From Desulfopila sp. IMCC35008 (GTDB taxonomy: Bacteria; Desulfobacterota; Desulfobulbia; Desulfobulbales; Desulfocapsaceae), in assembly GCF_010646885.2 (NCBI RefSeq), contig NZ_CP050700.1:656001-720000 (forward strand): DNA of 64,000 nucleotides, written 5' to 3'. Below the pieces are notes generated by a model. It was not told the origin of the DNA and ran no database searches. It saw only the letters and a list, made by a program, of their open reading frames with translations. The position numbers were made by a program, and so were the translations under genes. This document shows, piece after piece, positions 26,855 to 36,165 of the stretch (position 1 is the stretch's first letter; each line of letters starts with the position of its first letter).

Positions 26855-27937
26855 TTACTTCATACCGGTAATAATACCTTCAACCCTCCTGTTGAGTGCA
26901 CGGCCTTTTTTTGTACTGTTTGAGGCGATCGGCTGATCAAAACTGAACCCACTCAGGGTGATCCTGCTTGCGTCTATACCTTCTTTTTCTACCAGGTATT
27001 TGCGGACACTTGCTGCCCGGCGGTGGGAAAGTTTCATATTATACTCATGGGTGCCGATAGAATCGGTATGACCCTTGAGCACGATCCTGGTATTCTTGTT
27101 CTCCCTCAGGTAGGCACCTACCTCTGCAAGTATTCCTTTATACTGTGACTTAACATTGGACTTGTCAAAATCAAACTGGATATTTTCCCATATGTAGCCG
27201 GGGATCATATCTTTGCCGTGTGGGTCATCGACTACTTCGAACAGGGCATTCGTCATCCACTCTGGGTTCCCCAGAAGATCGCCGATATTCACCATATATG
27301 AACAGTCATTTACCGCAGCGATTTTCTTCAGCTCATTGTAACTGTTTTTTCTGGTACTGGTGTTGATGACGACAAAACAGATGTCATAGAGGGCAGCGAG
27401 TTCAGCAGCCTGCTTGCTCGGGCCGGGCATGCTATCAACTTGGGAATATTGGCCATCGTTGAACAGAAAAATCACGGTCCTGCCACGCAGGTTCGGTACA
27501 ATTTTATTGAGTTCGAATAATCCCATCTGCAGCATGGTCGGACCGGTGGGCTCAAGAGGAAGCTTTTTTAACAGGGTCAAGCTGAACTTCTTTTTGTCGT
27601 ACTGCTGCATCGGGTAATAGTCAATTAGGTTCTTCATTTCCCCGGCGGGGGTGAAGGAATAGATTCCTGCTTGCCAGTTCATATCGGGAAGGGTGGCGTT
27701 TTTCTCCAAAAGGATTTTACGTACCGCCTGCAGTTGATGCATGTAGGTGCCGGGATACTTTTCATCCATTGAGCCTGAGCTGTCATAGAGAATTATGAAA
27801 TTATCCGCCTTCCTGACCAGGTAGACCTCCTTGCCTCCCTGCAGCCATTTGATTTCATTGGCCTGGGTCGAGAGAACCCCGAGGACGCCGGACAAAAGGG
27901 TTAACAGTAAAATCTGAAAAAGTCTTCTTATCCGCAT
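26855..27937 (-). CDS. VWA domain plus OmpA peptidoglycan-binding protein
   Basis: 360 aa with a signal peptide (residues 1-27, ending STQANE), so exported. A von Willebrand A domain follows with an intact MIDAS motif DSSGS at 52-56 and later PTGPTM and FLFNDGQ. The last ~110 residues are an OmpA/MotB-type domain (FDFDKSNVKSQY, GHTDSIGTHEYNMKLSHRRAASV, RRVEG) that binds peptidoglycan. It is probably a periplasmic or outer-membrane adaptor that links a metal-dependent protein interaction to the cell wall. It stands alone; the partner is unknown. Confidence 0.9.
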   Translation of the reverse strand: MRIRRLFQILLLTLLSGVLGVLSTQANEIKWLQGGKEVYLVRKADNFIILYDSSGSMDEKYPGTYMHQLQAVRKILLEKNATLPDMNWQAGIYSFTPAGEMKNLIDYYPMQQYDKKKFSLTLLKKLPLEPTGPTMLQMGLFELNKIVPNLRGRTVIFLFNDGQYSQVDSMPGPSKQAAELAALYDICFVVINTSTRKNSYNELKKIAAVNDCSYMVNIGDLLGNPEWMTNALFEVVDDPHGKDMIPGYIWENIQFDFDKSNVKSQYKGILAEVGAYLRENKNTRIVLKGHTDSIGTHEYNMKLSHRRAASVRKYLVEKEGIDASRITLSGFSFDQPIASNSTKKGRALNRRVEGIITGMK

Positions 27938-28316
27938 GTGAACCTCCGATATGGCTGTACAGGTAATGAGGAACAGGGTGGTCGGTAGAGAAACCTGATC
28001 CGCTGTTTTTGTCTAATAATTTCAAGGTAATATATGTATTACCTGGGTAGGTGCTCTCCAACATTGTGGTGAACTGGATAGTGTCGTTACACGACCTTCC
28101 TACTAATGCAATATACCAAAATACAGAATTTTTCCAATACTTTCAAAGATCAAGGAGGGTTTTTTAAGCAGGGGATGGAAAAGGGTATTCTCACCTATCG
28201 TTTGTCTCTCAAGATGTTGGTGGAATAATCATGGTGTAAAACGTTGCATGTTCCTCCCTGTAAGGTATAGAGTAGGAAGTGTAAGAATTTACTTCAATAT
28301 ATAAAAGGAGGGAGAT
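27938..28316. other. Intergenic region upstream of a tiny acidic gene
   Basis: About 380 bp between divergent genes. It contains a small inverted repeat (AGGTAAT/ATTACCT near 28025-28044) and the strong ribosome-binding site AAAGGAGGG directly before 28317. No other coding signal is seen. Confidence 0.5.
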
Positions 28317-28499
28317 GTGGATCTCCAAGAAAATCAAGCAGCACTTATTCTGGAAGCAGCGGAAGATGGCGAAATATCAGTAAATGTTGCAGCTTCAGAT
28401 ATGGAAGGACTGGCCGGGTCGATCTGCCAGGCGGTAGCGAAAATGCTTATGTATGATGAAGAGTTCCAGGAGAAGCTGATGACTATGCTTGACGAGTAA
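28317..28499 (+). CDS. Small acidic hypothetical protein
   Basis: 60 aa, strongly acidic, with alanine- and glutamate-rich helices (LILEAAEDGEISVNVAASD, AVAKMLMYDEEFQEKLMTMLDE). The start is GTG at 28317, four bases after AGGAGGG. An ATG two bases earlier opens only a 22-codon frame. It converges with the RsbU-like phosphatase gene, whose stop is 17 bp away. The family is not recognised. Its small acidic helical make-up would suit a protein-binding regulator. Confidence 0.65.
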   Translation: MDLQENQAALILEAAEDGEISVNVAASDMEGLAGSICQAVAKMLMYDEEFQEKLMTMLDE

Positions 28500-28515
28500 C
28501 CTTCTTCCCAGAGAA

Positions 28516-29976
28516 TTATTTCACTTTAATTACAACCAGGGTAATGTCGTCTTCCTGGGGCATGTCGCCCCTGAACCTGATGACTTCATCGACAAGCGCC
28601 TGCTGTATGACCCGAGCGGATTCATGGCTGTGGGTGCTTATGCTGTGCTGCACCCTTTCCTGGCCGAATAGCTCGTCTTTGCTGTTCCTGGTCTCGTGAA
28701 TTCCATCTGTGCCTACCAAAATAATGTCGCCCTGTGAGAAACTACGGGAGGTATTGTTGGTGTAGGTGTAGGATTCCTCCACTCCCAGAACAAGTCCGTC
28801 GCCTTCCAGTTTTGTGAATTTCCCACTCTTTTGATGATAGCAGATGGCCGGCTCATGACCCGCCCGGACCCATCTTAGCCGGTCATCTTGATGGTCAATC
28901 TCCAGGAAAAACATGGAGGTGAAGCGACCACTGATCGCGCAATCACGTGAAATAGAGATGTTGATCCTGTTCAGCAATTCCGCTGGATTAGAGTAGGAGC
29001 GAATGGCGGATATCAGAAATGCCCGTATCGACGTCATCAGCATCGCAGCACCGATACCGTGACCACACACATCTGCTACAACAATTCCCACTTTATGCTC
29101 GGACAGTAAGAGGTAATCGTAATAATCACCGCCGGTCTGGTCACAATATAAAGATGCCCCGCTGATGTCATATCCAGGTAAAAACGGGCTCTGCGTGGGA
29201 AGCAGATTCTGCTGGACTTCTTCGGCAAGCTTAAGTGCATTTATAAGCTCGAACCTGTGTCGCAGACCATCAATCATATGGTTGGTATGGCCCGCGATGA
29301 TACCGAATTCATCGTTGGTGGCTATCGGAACCTTGTTACTCAGATCTCCTTTCTGCACTTTTTCCAGAATCTGCGTTTCATTATTGAACAGGAGCCTGAG
29401 GTTTTTTGAGTAGGAAAAAATAAGGTTCATGAGCAGGATCAGCAGGACACCCATGATAAAAAAGATCTCGAATATAACCGACATCTTGGCATCGCTTATA
29501 GAATCCGCATCACGGGCGGTTGTTGCCAGCCACTCCACATCCCGGGTGAAAACCATGATAAGAACCAGGGAGACCAAGAGGGAGGTTGTTACAGCGATAT
29601 ACGAAAATTTCCGGGTCATGGGAAAGAATCGCTTAGGGACAGGTACGTTCTGTTCCGATTTCATGGCCTGCAGGATGACATGGCGCTCCTGCCTGAGCGA
29701 GGAGTTCAGGCCGATAAAAAAGCCGCTTATGACGCAGCCGATAAAAAGAGAGATCAGGCTGACGGCTGGAAACCCAAGATTGAACAGGTTATAGATGTTT
29801 ATGATGGCAGCAGCTCCCGTACAGATGCAAAAGTCAAGGATAAAGGCCCTCTTGGGTTGCTTGGGTCCAACCGCATTATTCACAAAATAGTTGGCGAGAA
29901 ACGGCCTGAGCAGGAGCAGAGGCAGAAAACCACTACCGATTATTGTCCCCAGGTGCACGGGGGACAGGGAGGCCAT
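28516..29976 (-). CDS. Membrane-bound RsbU/SpoIIE-type phosphatase
   Basis: 486 aa. Residues 1-200 hold about six hydrophobic helices. A HAMP-like segment follows (KVQKGDLSNKVPIATNDEFG). The C-terminal ~240 residues form a PP2C-like SpoIIE/RsbU domain: QTGGDYYDYL, VADVCGHGIGAAMLM, GRFTSMFFLEID, RAGHEPAI, VGTDGIHETR and QEDDITLVVIKV, with metal-binding aspartates intact. Such enzymes dephosphorylate anti-sigma-factor antagonists (RsbV/STAS). No STAS or RsbW gene is adjacent. A 66-codon gene lies 80 bp upstream on the same strand. Confidence 0.88.
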   Translation of the reverse strand: MASLSPVHLGTIIGSGFLPLLLLRPFLANYFVNNAVGPKQPKRAFILDFCICTGAAAIINIYNLFNLGFPAVSLISLFIGCVISGFFIGLNSSLRQERHVILQAMKSEQNVPVPKRFFPMTRKFSYIAVTTSLLVSLVLIMVFTRDVEWLATTARDADSISDAKMSVIFEIFFIMGVLLILLMNLIFSYSKNLRLLFNNETQILEKVQKGDLSNKVPIATNDEFGIIAGHTNHMIDGLRHRFELINALKLAEEVQQNLLPTQSPFLPGYDISGASLYCDQTGGDYYDYLLLSEHKVGIVVADVCGHGIGAAMLMTSIRAFLISAIRSYSNPAELLNRINISISRDCAISGRFTSMFFLEIDHQDDRLRWVRAGHEPAICYHQKSGKFTKLEGDGLVLGVEESYTYTNNTSRSFSQGDIILVGTDGIHETRNSKDELFGQERVQHSISTHSHESARVIQQALVDEVIRFRGDMPQEDDITLVVIKVK

Positions 29977-30056
29977 GAACGGTCAGACCTGCCCTCCGTA
30001 ATAGGTAAGGGCCAGAATTGCAAATCCATATTCAATGAAAGGTATCATAGTTCCTC

Positions 30057-30257
30057 TTATTCATGATTCCCAAGAAAGGAAAGACTGATGATTGATATGC
30101 GTTTAATTTCACTGCCGGCTTCCCGGATCAGATATTTCTTTAGTTGCATATAATCATTGTTTGTACAAATCGCTCTTGATGTAGTTATGATACCATCCCT
30201 ATCTGTAATATTCCCTGATTCAAGTTTGAGACGCGCATAATAGTGATAGCTGAACAT
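30057..30257 (-). CDS. Small hypothetical protein upstream of the RsbU-like gene
   Basis: 66 aa with the pattern of a small alpha/beta protein: YHYYARLKLESGNITDRDGII, then a helix DYMQLKKYLIREAG and a final strand RISIISLSFL. I do not recognise the family. A palindrome GAGAAT-A-ATTCTC lies four bases before the ATG and could be an operator. It probably shares a transcript with the phosphatase gene. Confidence 0.5.
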   Translation of the reverse strand: MFSYHYYARLKLESGNITDRDGIITTSRAICTNNDYMQLKKYLIREAGSEIKRISIISLSFLGNHE

Positions 30258-30374
30258 GGTGAGAATTATTCTCCCTGGCTTTGGTTGATGGGTGAAGTTG
30301 TTAGGTTTTTGTAAGATTCACATAATATTATGTTGTCATATAGAAAATAACTTTGATACTATCAGGAGTAACTA

Positions 30375-30560
30375 ATGACAAGTGAGCAGAGACATGACCT
30401 TGAAGTTGAATGGCAGGTTACAAGTACCAGATTAAAACAGATGATTACCGAGGAATATCATAAGAAATTTGGAAGTCCAAATAGTAATGAGCACTGGGAA
30501 GCCTATCTGGTTGAGGCACTGAACCTGAAAAGGGTTTGGAAGGCTGGTGGACTAATGTAG
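30375..30560 (+). CDS. Small hypothetical protein
   Basis: 61 aa, soluble, charged. CAGGAG lies six bases before the ATG. Residues suggest one helix (RLKQMITEEYHKKFG) and a WEAYLVEAL segment. It is divergent from the 66-aa gene. Not recognised. Confidence 0.55.
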   Translation: MTSEQRHDLEVEWQVTSTRLKQMITEEYHKKFGSPNSNEHWEAYLVEALNLKRVWKAGGLM

Positions 30561-30960
30561 CCAGGATTCCCATCTAAAAGCAACCCATGCGGAATCTTGG
30601 CTACCTGGCCAATATCATCGTTATGCTTAGAATTTCATCCTCGGGTTAGCGCGGCACGAGACTCCGTGATATCAAAGATATGGTGGTGGTACAATTTCTC
30701 ACATGCCTCGATCTGGACCAGATAAGAGTAGACTTCGGAACGCCTAGTTTTAGGATGGAAACTATTGAGGCAGTTTTTTCGAGTTACTTTGTATCTGTTT
30801 CCCGGTTAACCCAAACTTTTCATGGGCGTAACTTGTGAGTATTGGTACTTATAGGAATCCAGGTGGATAAAGGCCAAATGATAAGGGCCGACATCGTAGC
30901 GATTAACACACCCCGATATCGGCCTTCTTGTCTGAAATGATGAAATGTCTGTCCCGATAG
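30561..30960. other. Intergenic region with a coding-like minus-strand fragment
   Basis: About 400 bp. On the minus strand a frame from about 30805 to the stop at 30635-30637 reads like protein (RSEVYSYLVQIEACEKLYHHH, then IFDITESRAALTRG) but has no start codon, so it may be a remnant. The rest shows only the terminator-like hairpin listed separately. Confidence 0.35.
30883..30926 (-). terminator. Imperfect hairpin after the pyruvyl transferase gene
   Basis: AAGGGCCGACATCG and CGATATCGGCCTT pair with one bulge and one mismatch across a 17-base loop, 35 bp after the stop of the pyruvyl transferase gene on the minus strand. The T-run is weak. Confidence 0.4.
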
Positions 30961-32136
30961 TTACAGGTTGTCCAAGATCCGGCAGACATCATCCACACTA
31001 TCCCTGGATTTTTTCTTTTCCCCAACCACAATCGGGTTCATTTGCGCACTCAGCTCTTCCCGGTTTTCCCAGGATTTCATCATTAACTCTGTGAGACTCT
31101 CGGTGGAGAGTTTATCGAAGGTAATGGTCCAGTCTCCCATGCCGACTGTTTTCAGGAAACCGGCGCTCTTGGGATAGGCACTGATATTGACCATAGGGGT
31201 ACCGGCCGATGCACAGAAGATAAGGGTGTGGGTTCTGAGTCCGGCGTGTATTTCGACCCTGCTTAGCAGACCAGTCAGCTCTTCATAGGTGTAGTCACAG
31301 TTGCCGACAATCTTGATACGATGTTGATGCTGGCTGCAGGCGACGCACTCCCTGGTGATTTTCATATCCATGATCTGGCTTACCGTAAACATGATATCAA
31401 CACCCAGGGTCTCAATCAGGTTGTCTGCTGTGGCCGCGATTATCTTGCAGAACTTCTCACGATTGATGGTACCCTGTTCATTGAAGTCATCAATATACGC
31501 GTTCACATTGAGGCCGATGGTGCCGATCGGGTTCGTGAAGAGGCCCTCTTTCGCAATAATCTCTTCCATGCGTTGCTCGGAGGGAATGGTGGTGTTCAAG
31601 GCACAATCAGCGTGGACCTTGATTTCCGGATGACGCAGGCCAAGTTTCTCAATTAGCTCCTTGGTGTTGGGGTCCCTGGTGATGACAAGCGGGGAACAAT
31701 CGAGAACTTTCTGTAAGGCATTCTTGCCCACTTCCCGGTCAATTGGGCCGACACTGGCGTTATACAGGATGATCGGGATACCCTTCTTTTTACAGAATGG
31801 GGCAAACATGGAGATCGCGTTCAGGTTATTGACGAATGGGTTGTAAAATTTCCTGTCGAACAGGATATTATCAGTAACCAGAACAAGTTGGGTGTCGGTC
31901 ATGGCCTTGTACATCGGCCAGCCAAGGTTCTTGAGTGCCAGGTTCCATGGCAGCATTCCGATTGGTTTGATGTTGTGCTTGCCAAAAGCATCTTGAATGA
32001 AACGGGTATTAAGCGTCGGGATCTTAAAATGGATATCCGAGCGCTTCAGGGCGAAATCATCAAGCAGGTTGCCAAGTATTGCATTGTCACCCGCATTGCG
32101 ACCGGAATTATTTCCTAATACTGTAATGGTTTTCAT
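30961..32136 (-). CDS. Polysaccharide pyruvyl transferase family protein
   Basis: About 391 aa. Family signatures are GRNAGDNAILGNLLDD near the start, a glycine-containing LYNASVGPIDREVGKN loop and the C-terminal SRVEIHAGLRTHTLIFCASAGTPMV segment. Family members transfer pyruvate ketal groups from PEP to sugars in exopolysaccharide, or act as CsaB/EpsI-like enzymes. ATG at 32136 is preferred over the longer frame at 32172, because GAGG lies six bases upstream and the longer start overlaps the previous gene. It closes a three-gene operon with a glycosyltransferase and an epimerase. Confidence 0.85.
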   Translation of the reverse strand: MKTITVLGNNSGRNAGDNAILGNLLDDFALKRSDIHFKIPTLNTRFIQDAFGKHNIKPIGMLPWNLALKNLGWPMYKAMTDTQLVLVTDNILFDRKFYNPFVNNLNAISMFAPFCKKKGIPIILYNASVGPIDREVGKNALQKVLDCSPLVITRDPNTKELIEKLGLRHPEIKVHADCALNTTIPSEQRMEEIIAKEGLFTNPIGTIGLNVNAYIDDFNEQGTINREKFCKIIAATADNLIETLGVDIMFTVSQIMDMKITRECVACSQHQHRIKIVGNCDYTYEELTGLLSRVEIHAGLRTHTLIFCASAGTPMVNISAYPKSAGFLKTVGMGDWTITFDKLSTESLTELMMKSWENREELSAQMNPIVVGEKKKSRDSVDDVCRILDNL

Positions 32137-32153
32137 GAAATCCTCGGTTGTTG

Positions 32154-33179
32154 TCAGCTCTTTTGCATCCACCCCTGCTGGACGTACCAGTCAGCAGTTT
32201 CAATAATTCCGTCCTTATTGGAGTGTAAGGGCTGGTAGCCCAGCACATTACGCATTTTACTCACGTCGAAATGGCGGTCTTTTGAATAAAACGCTACCCT
32301 CCTTCGATAGATCGGAGGTTCAATTCCGAACGGTTTACAGATCATCTCGCAAAGATCGCCTGCCAGGAAGAACGGTCCTATCGGCAGACGCAAAATCTTC
32401 ATGTCTACATTGAAATGATCAGCAATGATCCGCGCAATATCTGCGATGGGGATTGCCTCGTCTCCGCCGCTCACAAAGGTATCACCCTGGGCGTCAGGAT
32501 GCGTGGCAGCGATGATAAAGGTGTTGGTCAGATCATCGACATGGACCAGGTGATACATGCATTTGCCTTTGCCGAGAAGCGGGAAGTACTTCCTGGTCGC
32601 CATCTTGAACAGTTTTAATAGCCGGCGGTCTCCCGGGCCGTAGATAGCAGCAGGGCGGATGATAGTGTAGTTCAGGTCATTTTCGGCGGCAAATTCGTTC
32701 AGCCACATTTCAGCATCGAGTTTGGTGCGCTGATAATCGTCACCGGGGGCAAATTCGGTTTCTTCGGTTGCCGGTGGGTTTTTGATGTGGCCGTGAACGC
32801 CAAAGGTAGAGATATGCACGAATCGCTTGAAGTCTGGATTATTCAATACTTCACGGGCAATGATCTGGGTACTTTTGACGTGTACGTTCCAGTAGTCCTG
32901 ATAGGTGCTTTTTGCTTCCCGGAAGGCTGCGGCAACATGAAAAACATATTCCTGTCCCTGCAGCGCTTGCTTCATAATGGTTTCGTCATAGACTTCTCCG
33001 CGGAACCAGTTGATGTCGAGATCTTTTAGGGGTTCCAGGTTGGAGCTGGCCCTGGCGACGGCACTGACCTTCAGGCCGGCATCAACCAGCTTCCTGACCA
33101 GCACTGTCCCTGTGAAACCTGTGGCACCGGTCACGAGAACAGGGGTTCCTGCCGGAATTTTGCAGATATTTTCAGACAT
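32154..33179 (-). CDS. NAD-dependent epimerase/dehydratase
   Basis: Extended short-chain dehydrogenase (341 aa). The Rossmann motif GATGFTG is at 18-24, the catalytic STFG region and YQRTK follow, then PAAIYGPGD. It most resembles 3-beta-hydroxysteroid dehydrogenase-like or sugar epimerases. It is the middle gene between the glycosyltransferase (125 bp upstream) and the pyruvyl transferase (17 bp downstream), so it probably makes or modifies a nucleotide sugar for a surface glycan. Confidence 0.88.
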   Translation of the reverse strand: MSENICKIPAGTPVLVTGATGFTGTVLVRKLVDAGLKVSAVARASSNLEPLKDLDINWFRGEVYDETIMKQALQGQEYVFHVAAAFREAKSTYQDYWNVHVKSTQIIAREVLNNPDFKRFVHISTFGVHGHIKNPPATEETEFAPGDDYQRTKLDAEMWLNEFAAENDLNYTIIRPAAIYGPGDRRLLKLFKMATRKYFPLLGKGKCMYHLVHVDDLTNTFIIAATHPDAQGDTFVSGGDEAIPIADIARIIADHFNVDMKILRLPIGPFFLAGDLCEMICKPFGIEPPIYRRRVAFYSKDRHFDVSKMRNVLGYQPLHSNKDGIIETADWYVQQGWMQKS

Positions 33180-33304
33180 TTTTTATAAAACCTTGGATAA
33201 GGGGTTATTAAACAATATTTTTTAAAGCGGAAAATAGGGCTTGTACCATTTTTTCAACGTAACTTCAAAGCAGAAATGAGGCAAGCGATGAGTTGACTTG
33301 TTGC

Positions 33305-34471
33305 CTATGCCCTGTTCCAAACATAGTCATAGCACTCTGACAGCCGGTTGCAGTATTGGTCGAAGTTGTAGGTGCTTTCGTGCAGTGCCCGCAGCCGTTT
33401 CCCCTGCTGTTCCCGTTTGGGCCTGTCCTGCACGAGGCTGGCTATGGCCTGTGCATACAATTCTGGTTCCGGCGGTGCAAAGACGGCAGTCTCCTCATCA
33501 AGCAGCAGGCGGTTGGAAGGGATGTCCGTTGCGGCAATAGACCTACCCGCTTTCATGTAGTCGAGCACCTTGAGAGGAGTATTGACCCCGGAGACACGCG
33601 GTGAAAGAAGGATGTCGGAAGCTGCCAGGTAGTTGGGCAGAATATCGGGTGGTATCTTACCGAGAAATGTTACATTATCGCCGACACCTTGCTGTGCGAG
33701 GTGTTGTTTCCGCTCCCTGATTTCATCCACAGATCCGCCAATGATGACAAAGCGGGCGTTTGCTGCCTGCTGCACGACATGGGGAATGGCCCCAAACATC
33801 AGCTCGACTCCCTGATAAACGGCAAAGGAACCGACAAAAGTGATAAGTACTTCGTTTTCAGCCTGGAGCAGCTCATCCCGTGTCTGTCTGATTGTTTGTT
33901 CTGATGCCTCTTCAAGGGATGAGGGGATATCGAAGATATCAAATGCACGGGTGGTTGTTCCCATGCTGTTTACCTGGGTTGCAAGGCCCGGGCCGGTGCA
34001 GATAACTGCATCTGCCATTCGTACAGAGAGTTTTTCAACTGCGGCATATACACGGAGTATGCAGTTTTTTACAAACCCTTTCTTATAGGAAAAGGGGTCG
34101 GAATGTTTTTCAAAAATAGTTCGTGCACGGATGACCCGGGCCAGGACGGCGCCAATAAAACCGGCTTCTTCCACACCATGTACCAGGTCATACCTCTCGC
34201 GCAGGCAAAGGGACAACCCTTTGAAAAGTATAAGGAGATCAAAGAAAATCTTCCATGGTGAAGGACCGATCGGGATATTCTTCACTTTAAAAGGATTTGC
34301 CACGCGGATAACCCGGGCACCCTCTATGGCTCTGTCTTCTCCTATGGGCAGGGTAAGCAGGTCCACTTTGTAGCCGAGTTTTGTTAAGGCCAGCAGGTTA
34401 AAGCTTACCCGGATTGGAGAACCCCGCCATTGGAAAAATGGTTGTGGAGATATAAAGAGTACTTTTTTCAT
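33305..34471 (-). CDS. Glycosyltransferase family 4 protein
   Basis: GT-B transferase of about 389 aa. It begins MKKVLFISPQPFFQWRGSPIRV. The C-terminal domain has ITFVGSFAVYQGVEL, FLGKIPPDILPNYLAASDILL and SPRVSGVNTPLKVLDYMKAGR, in which the usual E-x7-E is modified. The open frame extends 78 codons upstream, but that part is Cys- and Arg-rich and unlike a glycosyltransferase. ATG at 34471 (or 34483) fits the family start. First gene of the 34.5-31.0 kb polysaccharide operon. Confidence 0.87.
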   Translation of the reverse strand: MKKVLFISPQPFFQWRGSPIRVSFNLLALTKLGYKVDLLTLPIGEDRAIEGARVIRVANPFKVKNIPIGPSPWKIFFDLLILFKGLSLCLRERYDLVHGVEEAGFIGAVLARVIRARTIFEKHSDPFSYKKGFVKNCILRVYAAVEKLSVRMADAVICTGPGLATQVNSMGTTTRAFDIFDIPSSLEEASEQTIRQTRDELLQAENEVLITFVGSFAVYQGVELMFGAIPHVVQQAANARFVIIGGSVDEIRERKQHLAQQGVGDNVTFLGKIPPDILPNYLAASDILLSPRVSGVNTPLKVLDYMKAGRSIAATDIPSNRLLLDEETAVFAPPEPELYAQAIASLVQDRPKREQQGKRLRALHESTYNFDQYCNRLSECYDYVWNRA

Positions 34472-34755
34472 TGTATATGCCATAGGGAAGTTTGGATATC
34501 GCCTTTGTTCTTTTCCTGCCGACGGAAGTGGGGATGGTCGGAGGCGGTTACACAATGAACCAAATCTGTGCATATGGCAACAGTGTTCTTGCCCTTTGGT
34601 CCGAGTTTCTTTTTGAACCGGCATTGCAAACCTGTTCAGGCAGAAACAGAGGAAAAGGATGTACGAACCTGACCAATTACCTGGCAGGAATATTGCTCCT
34701 GTCAAGGGAGAGAGTTCCTGGTAAGAAGATCTGGCAGGGAGGGGAGCAGGTCGCC

Positions 34756-35676
34756 TCAGGCGATCAGATCATAGCCGCTTTCCTCGGAGAGTTCAGCCAC
34801 CTCCTTGAGGTGGGCACGCTGGACCGTAGCAACGGTGGATTCAACTTTTGCAGCCAGGGCCCTGCTGGAAAGATCGAGTTGGATAGTACAAATATTCTCG
34901 ATGGATTTTTGCTTTCTCGCCTTAGCCAGCATGCGGATGGTTCCACCTATCTCAAAAATAATTTCGCCGTTCAGGAGGATCTGAAACTTATGGGTATCAT
35001 CGACGGCAAGCAATTCTTCAACACCTTTATCAAAATAGAAGGAGAAGCTACTTGCACTCATATCGCTTATTTCAGCGGTAATGGGTTTTTTCCATTCTCT
35101 TTTGATAATTTTCACATTGAGATCCAGGCCTTTGGGTACCTTGGCGGTGTACTCCCTGGCACCGCGGACTATCCTGCCGATAGCAGGATAGTCCAGTTTC
35201 AGGACAGGCTGGTCGTCAACCTTGGTGTGTTCCTGGTAAAAGGTACCAAGTTCTATCGCATAGGAAGAGGTGAAAAAACGCAAGACAATGGTCTTGCTGT
35301 ACCTGATGTGCATATTCCCGAGTCCGGGTTCAACTGGCAGGGAAATAACATGGCTCATAGTACTGAGATATTCACCGGGACTGTACTCAGGCTCCTCTAC
35401 CTCTTCTTCTCCCTCAACGGGCTCAGGAGGAGGGGGTGGGTCATCGGCTAATCGTCCGAAATACACACGGGAATGGCTGTCGAACTGGACTTCGATAAGC
35501 TTTTCGTCAAGAAGTGCAGTCTGGAGATAGGGGAGAAAACCTGCTGCGGTGGCGATTATATTTCCTGCGTCTAATTCATCCCTGATTTCATCTTCCGTAT
35601 AAGTATCATCGGGGAAGAACATCTGTAACCGTTTTTGGATACGGTCTATTGCAGGAGCGTCAACGTTTTGGTCCAT
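34756..35676 (-). CDS. PilZ-like protein, putative c-di-GMP effector
   Basis: 306 aa, cytoplasmic. The centre resembles a PilZ barrel: KREWKKPITAEISDMSASSFSF (about residues 195-215) takes the place of the R-x3-R and D/N-x-S-x2-G motifs, though degenerate. A proline/glutamate-rich linker (PPPPPEPVEGEEEVEEPE) separates the N-terminal part. It lies 285 bp upstream of the polysaccharide operon on the same strand, a setting in which PilZ proteins often control glycan export. Nucleotide binding is uncertain because the arginines are partly replaced by lysine. Confidence 0.6.
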   Translation of the reverse strand: MDQNVDAPAIDRIQKRLQMFFPDDTYTEDEIRDELDAGNIIATAAGFLPYLQTALLDEKLIEVQFDSHSRVYFGRLADDPPPPPEPVEGEEEVEEPEYSPGEYLSTMSHVISLPVEPGLGNMHIRYSKTIVLRFFTSSYAIELGTFYQEHTKVDDQPVLKLDYPAIGRIVRGAREYTAKVPKGLDLNVKIIKREWKKPITAEISDMSASSFSFYFDKGVEELLAVDDTHKFQILLNGEIIFEIGGTIRMLAKARKQKSIENICTIQLDLSSRALAAKVESTVATVQRAHLKEVAELSEESGYDLIA

Positions 35677-36165
35677 GGTAGCCTGGATATTGCCTTAAAT
35701 AAGAATCTTACATGTACTATATATCATCTTTGTGACAAAAAAAGTGCGATCGGTTTCGATGGTCCGATTTAGTCACGGGATTAGTTGACTTTATGCCATT
35801 TTTCAGAACCGTTCAATTACAAGATGAAAAAAGGGTAAGAAAAATCATTATATAGTTGAAAAACGGCTCTTAAGACTTTGAGGTCCAGCCTGAAAACACT
35901 GATAATTCTGTTTAGAAACACTGGTCACATGCAGGATAGCCTTATCACCGGGAGAGAGAATGATTTAATTTATTCCACCTGGGATAATAACGGGCAATAG
36001 AAAGAGTGGAGGCACTGGGCAATGCTGACAGTCTCTGTCGTGACAAAAACTACATAGTATGGCCTTGCTCAAATTGGTTTGAAAGATGTATCCTATGTTA
36101 CTTACTTTTGTTTGGTGGGGGGGGGACGGTTGTCAAAAGACATCCGGTAATTCCTGGAGATTGTA
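35677..36165. other. Intergenic region between divergent genes
   Basis: About 490 bp, AT-rich, holding promoters for the PilZ-like gene and the response-regulator gene. GGAG lies eight bases before the ATG at 36166, and a run of ten G residues is seen near 36115-36125. No gene-like frame. Confidence 0.5.

Noticed and set aside
28315-28383. ATG two bases before the GTG start of the small acidic gene
   Set aside because: It opens a 22-codon basic peptide only, while the GTG frame gives a balanced 60-aa protein behind the same ribosome-binding site.
34492-35451. Long plus-strand frame of 319 codons
   Set aside because: It lies opposite the PilZ-like gene, its product is cysteine- and glycine-rich without motifs, and the minus strand has the better start and family match.
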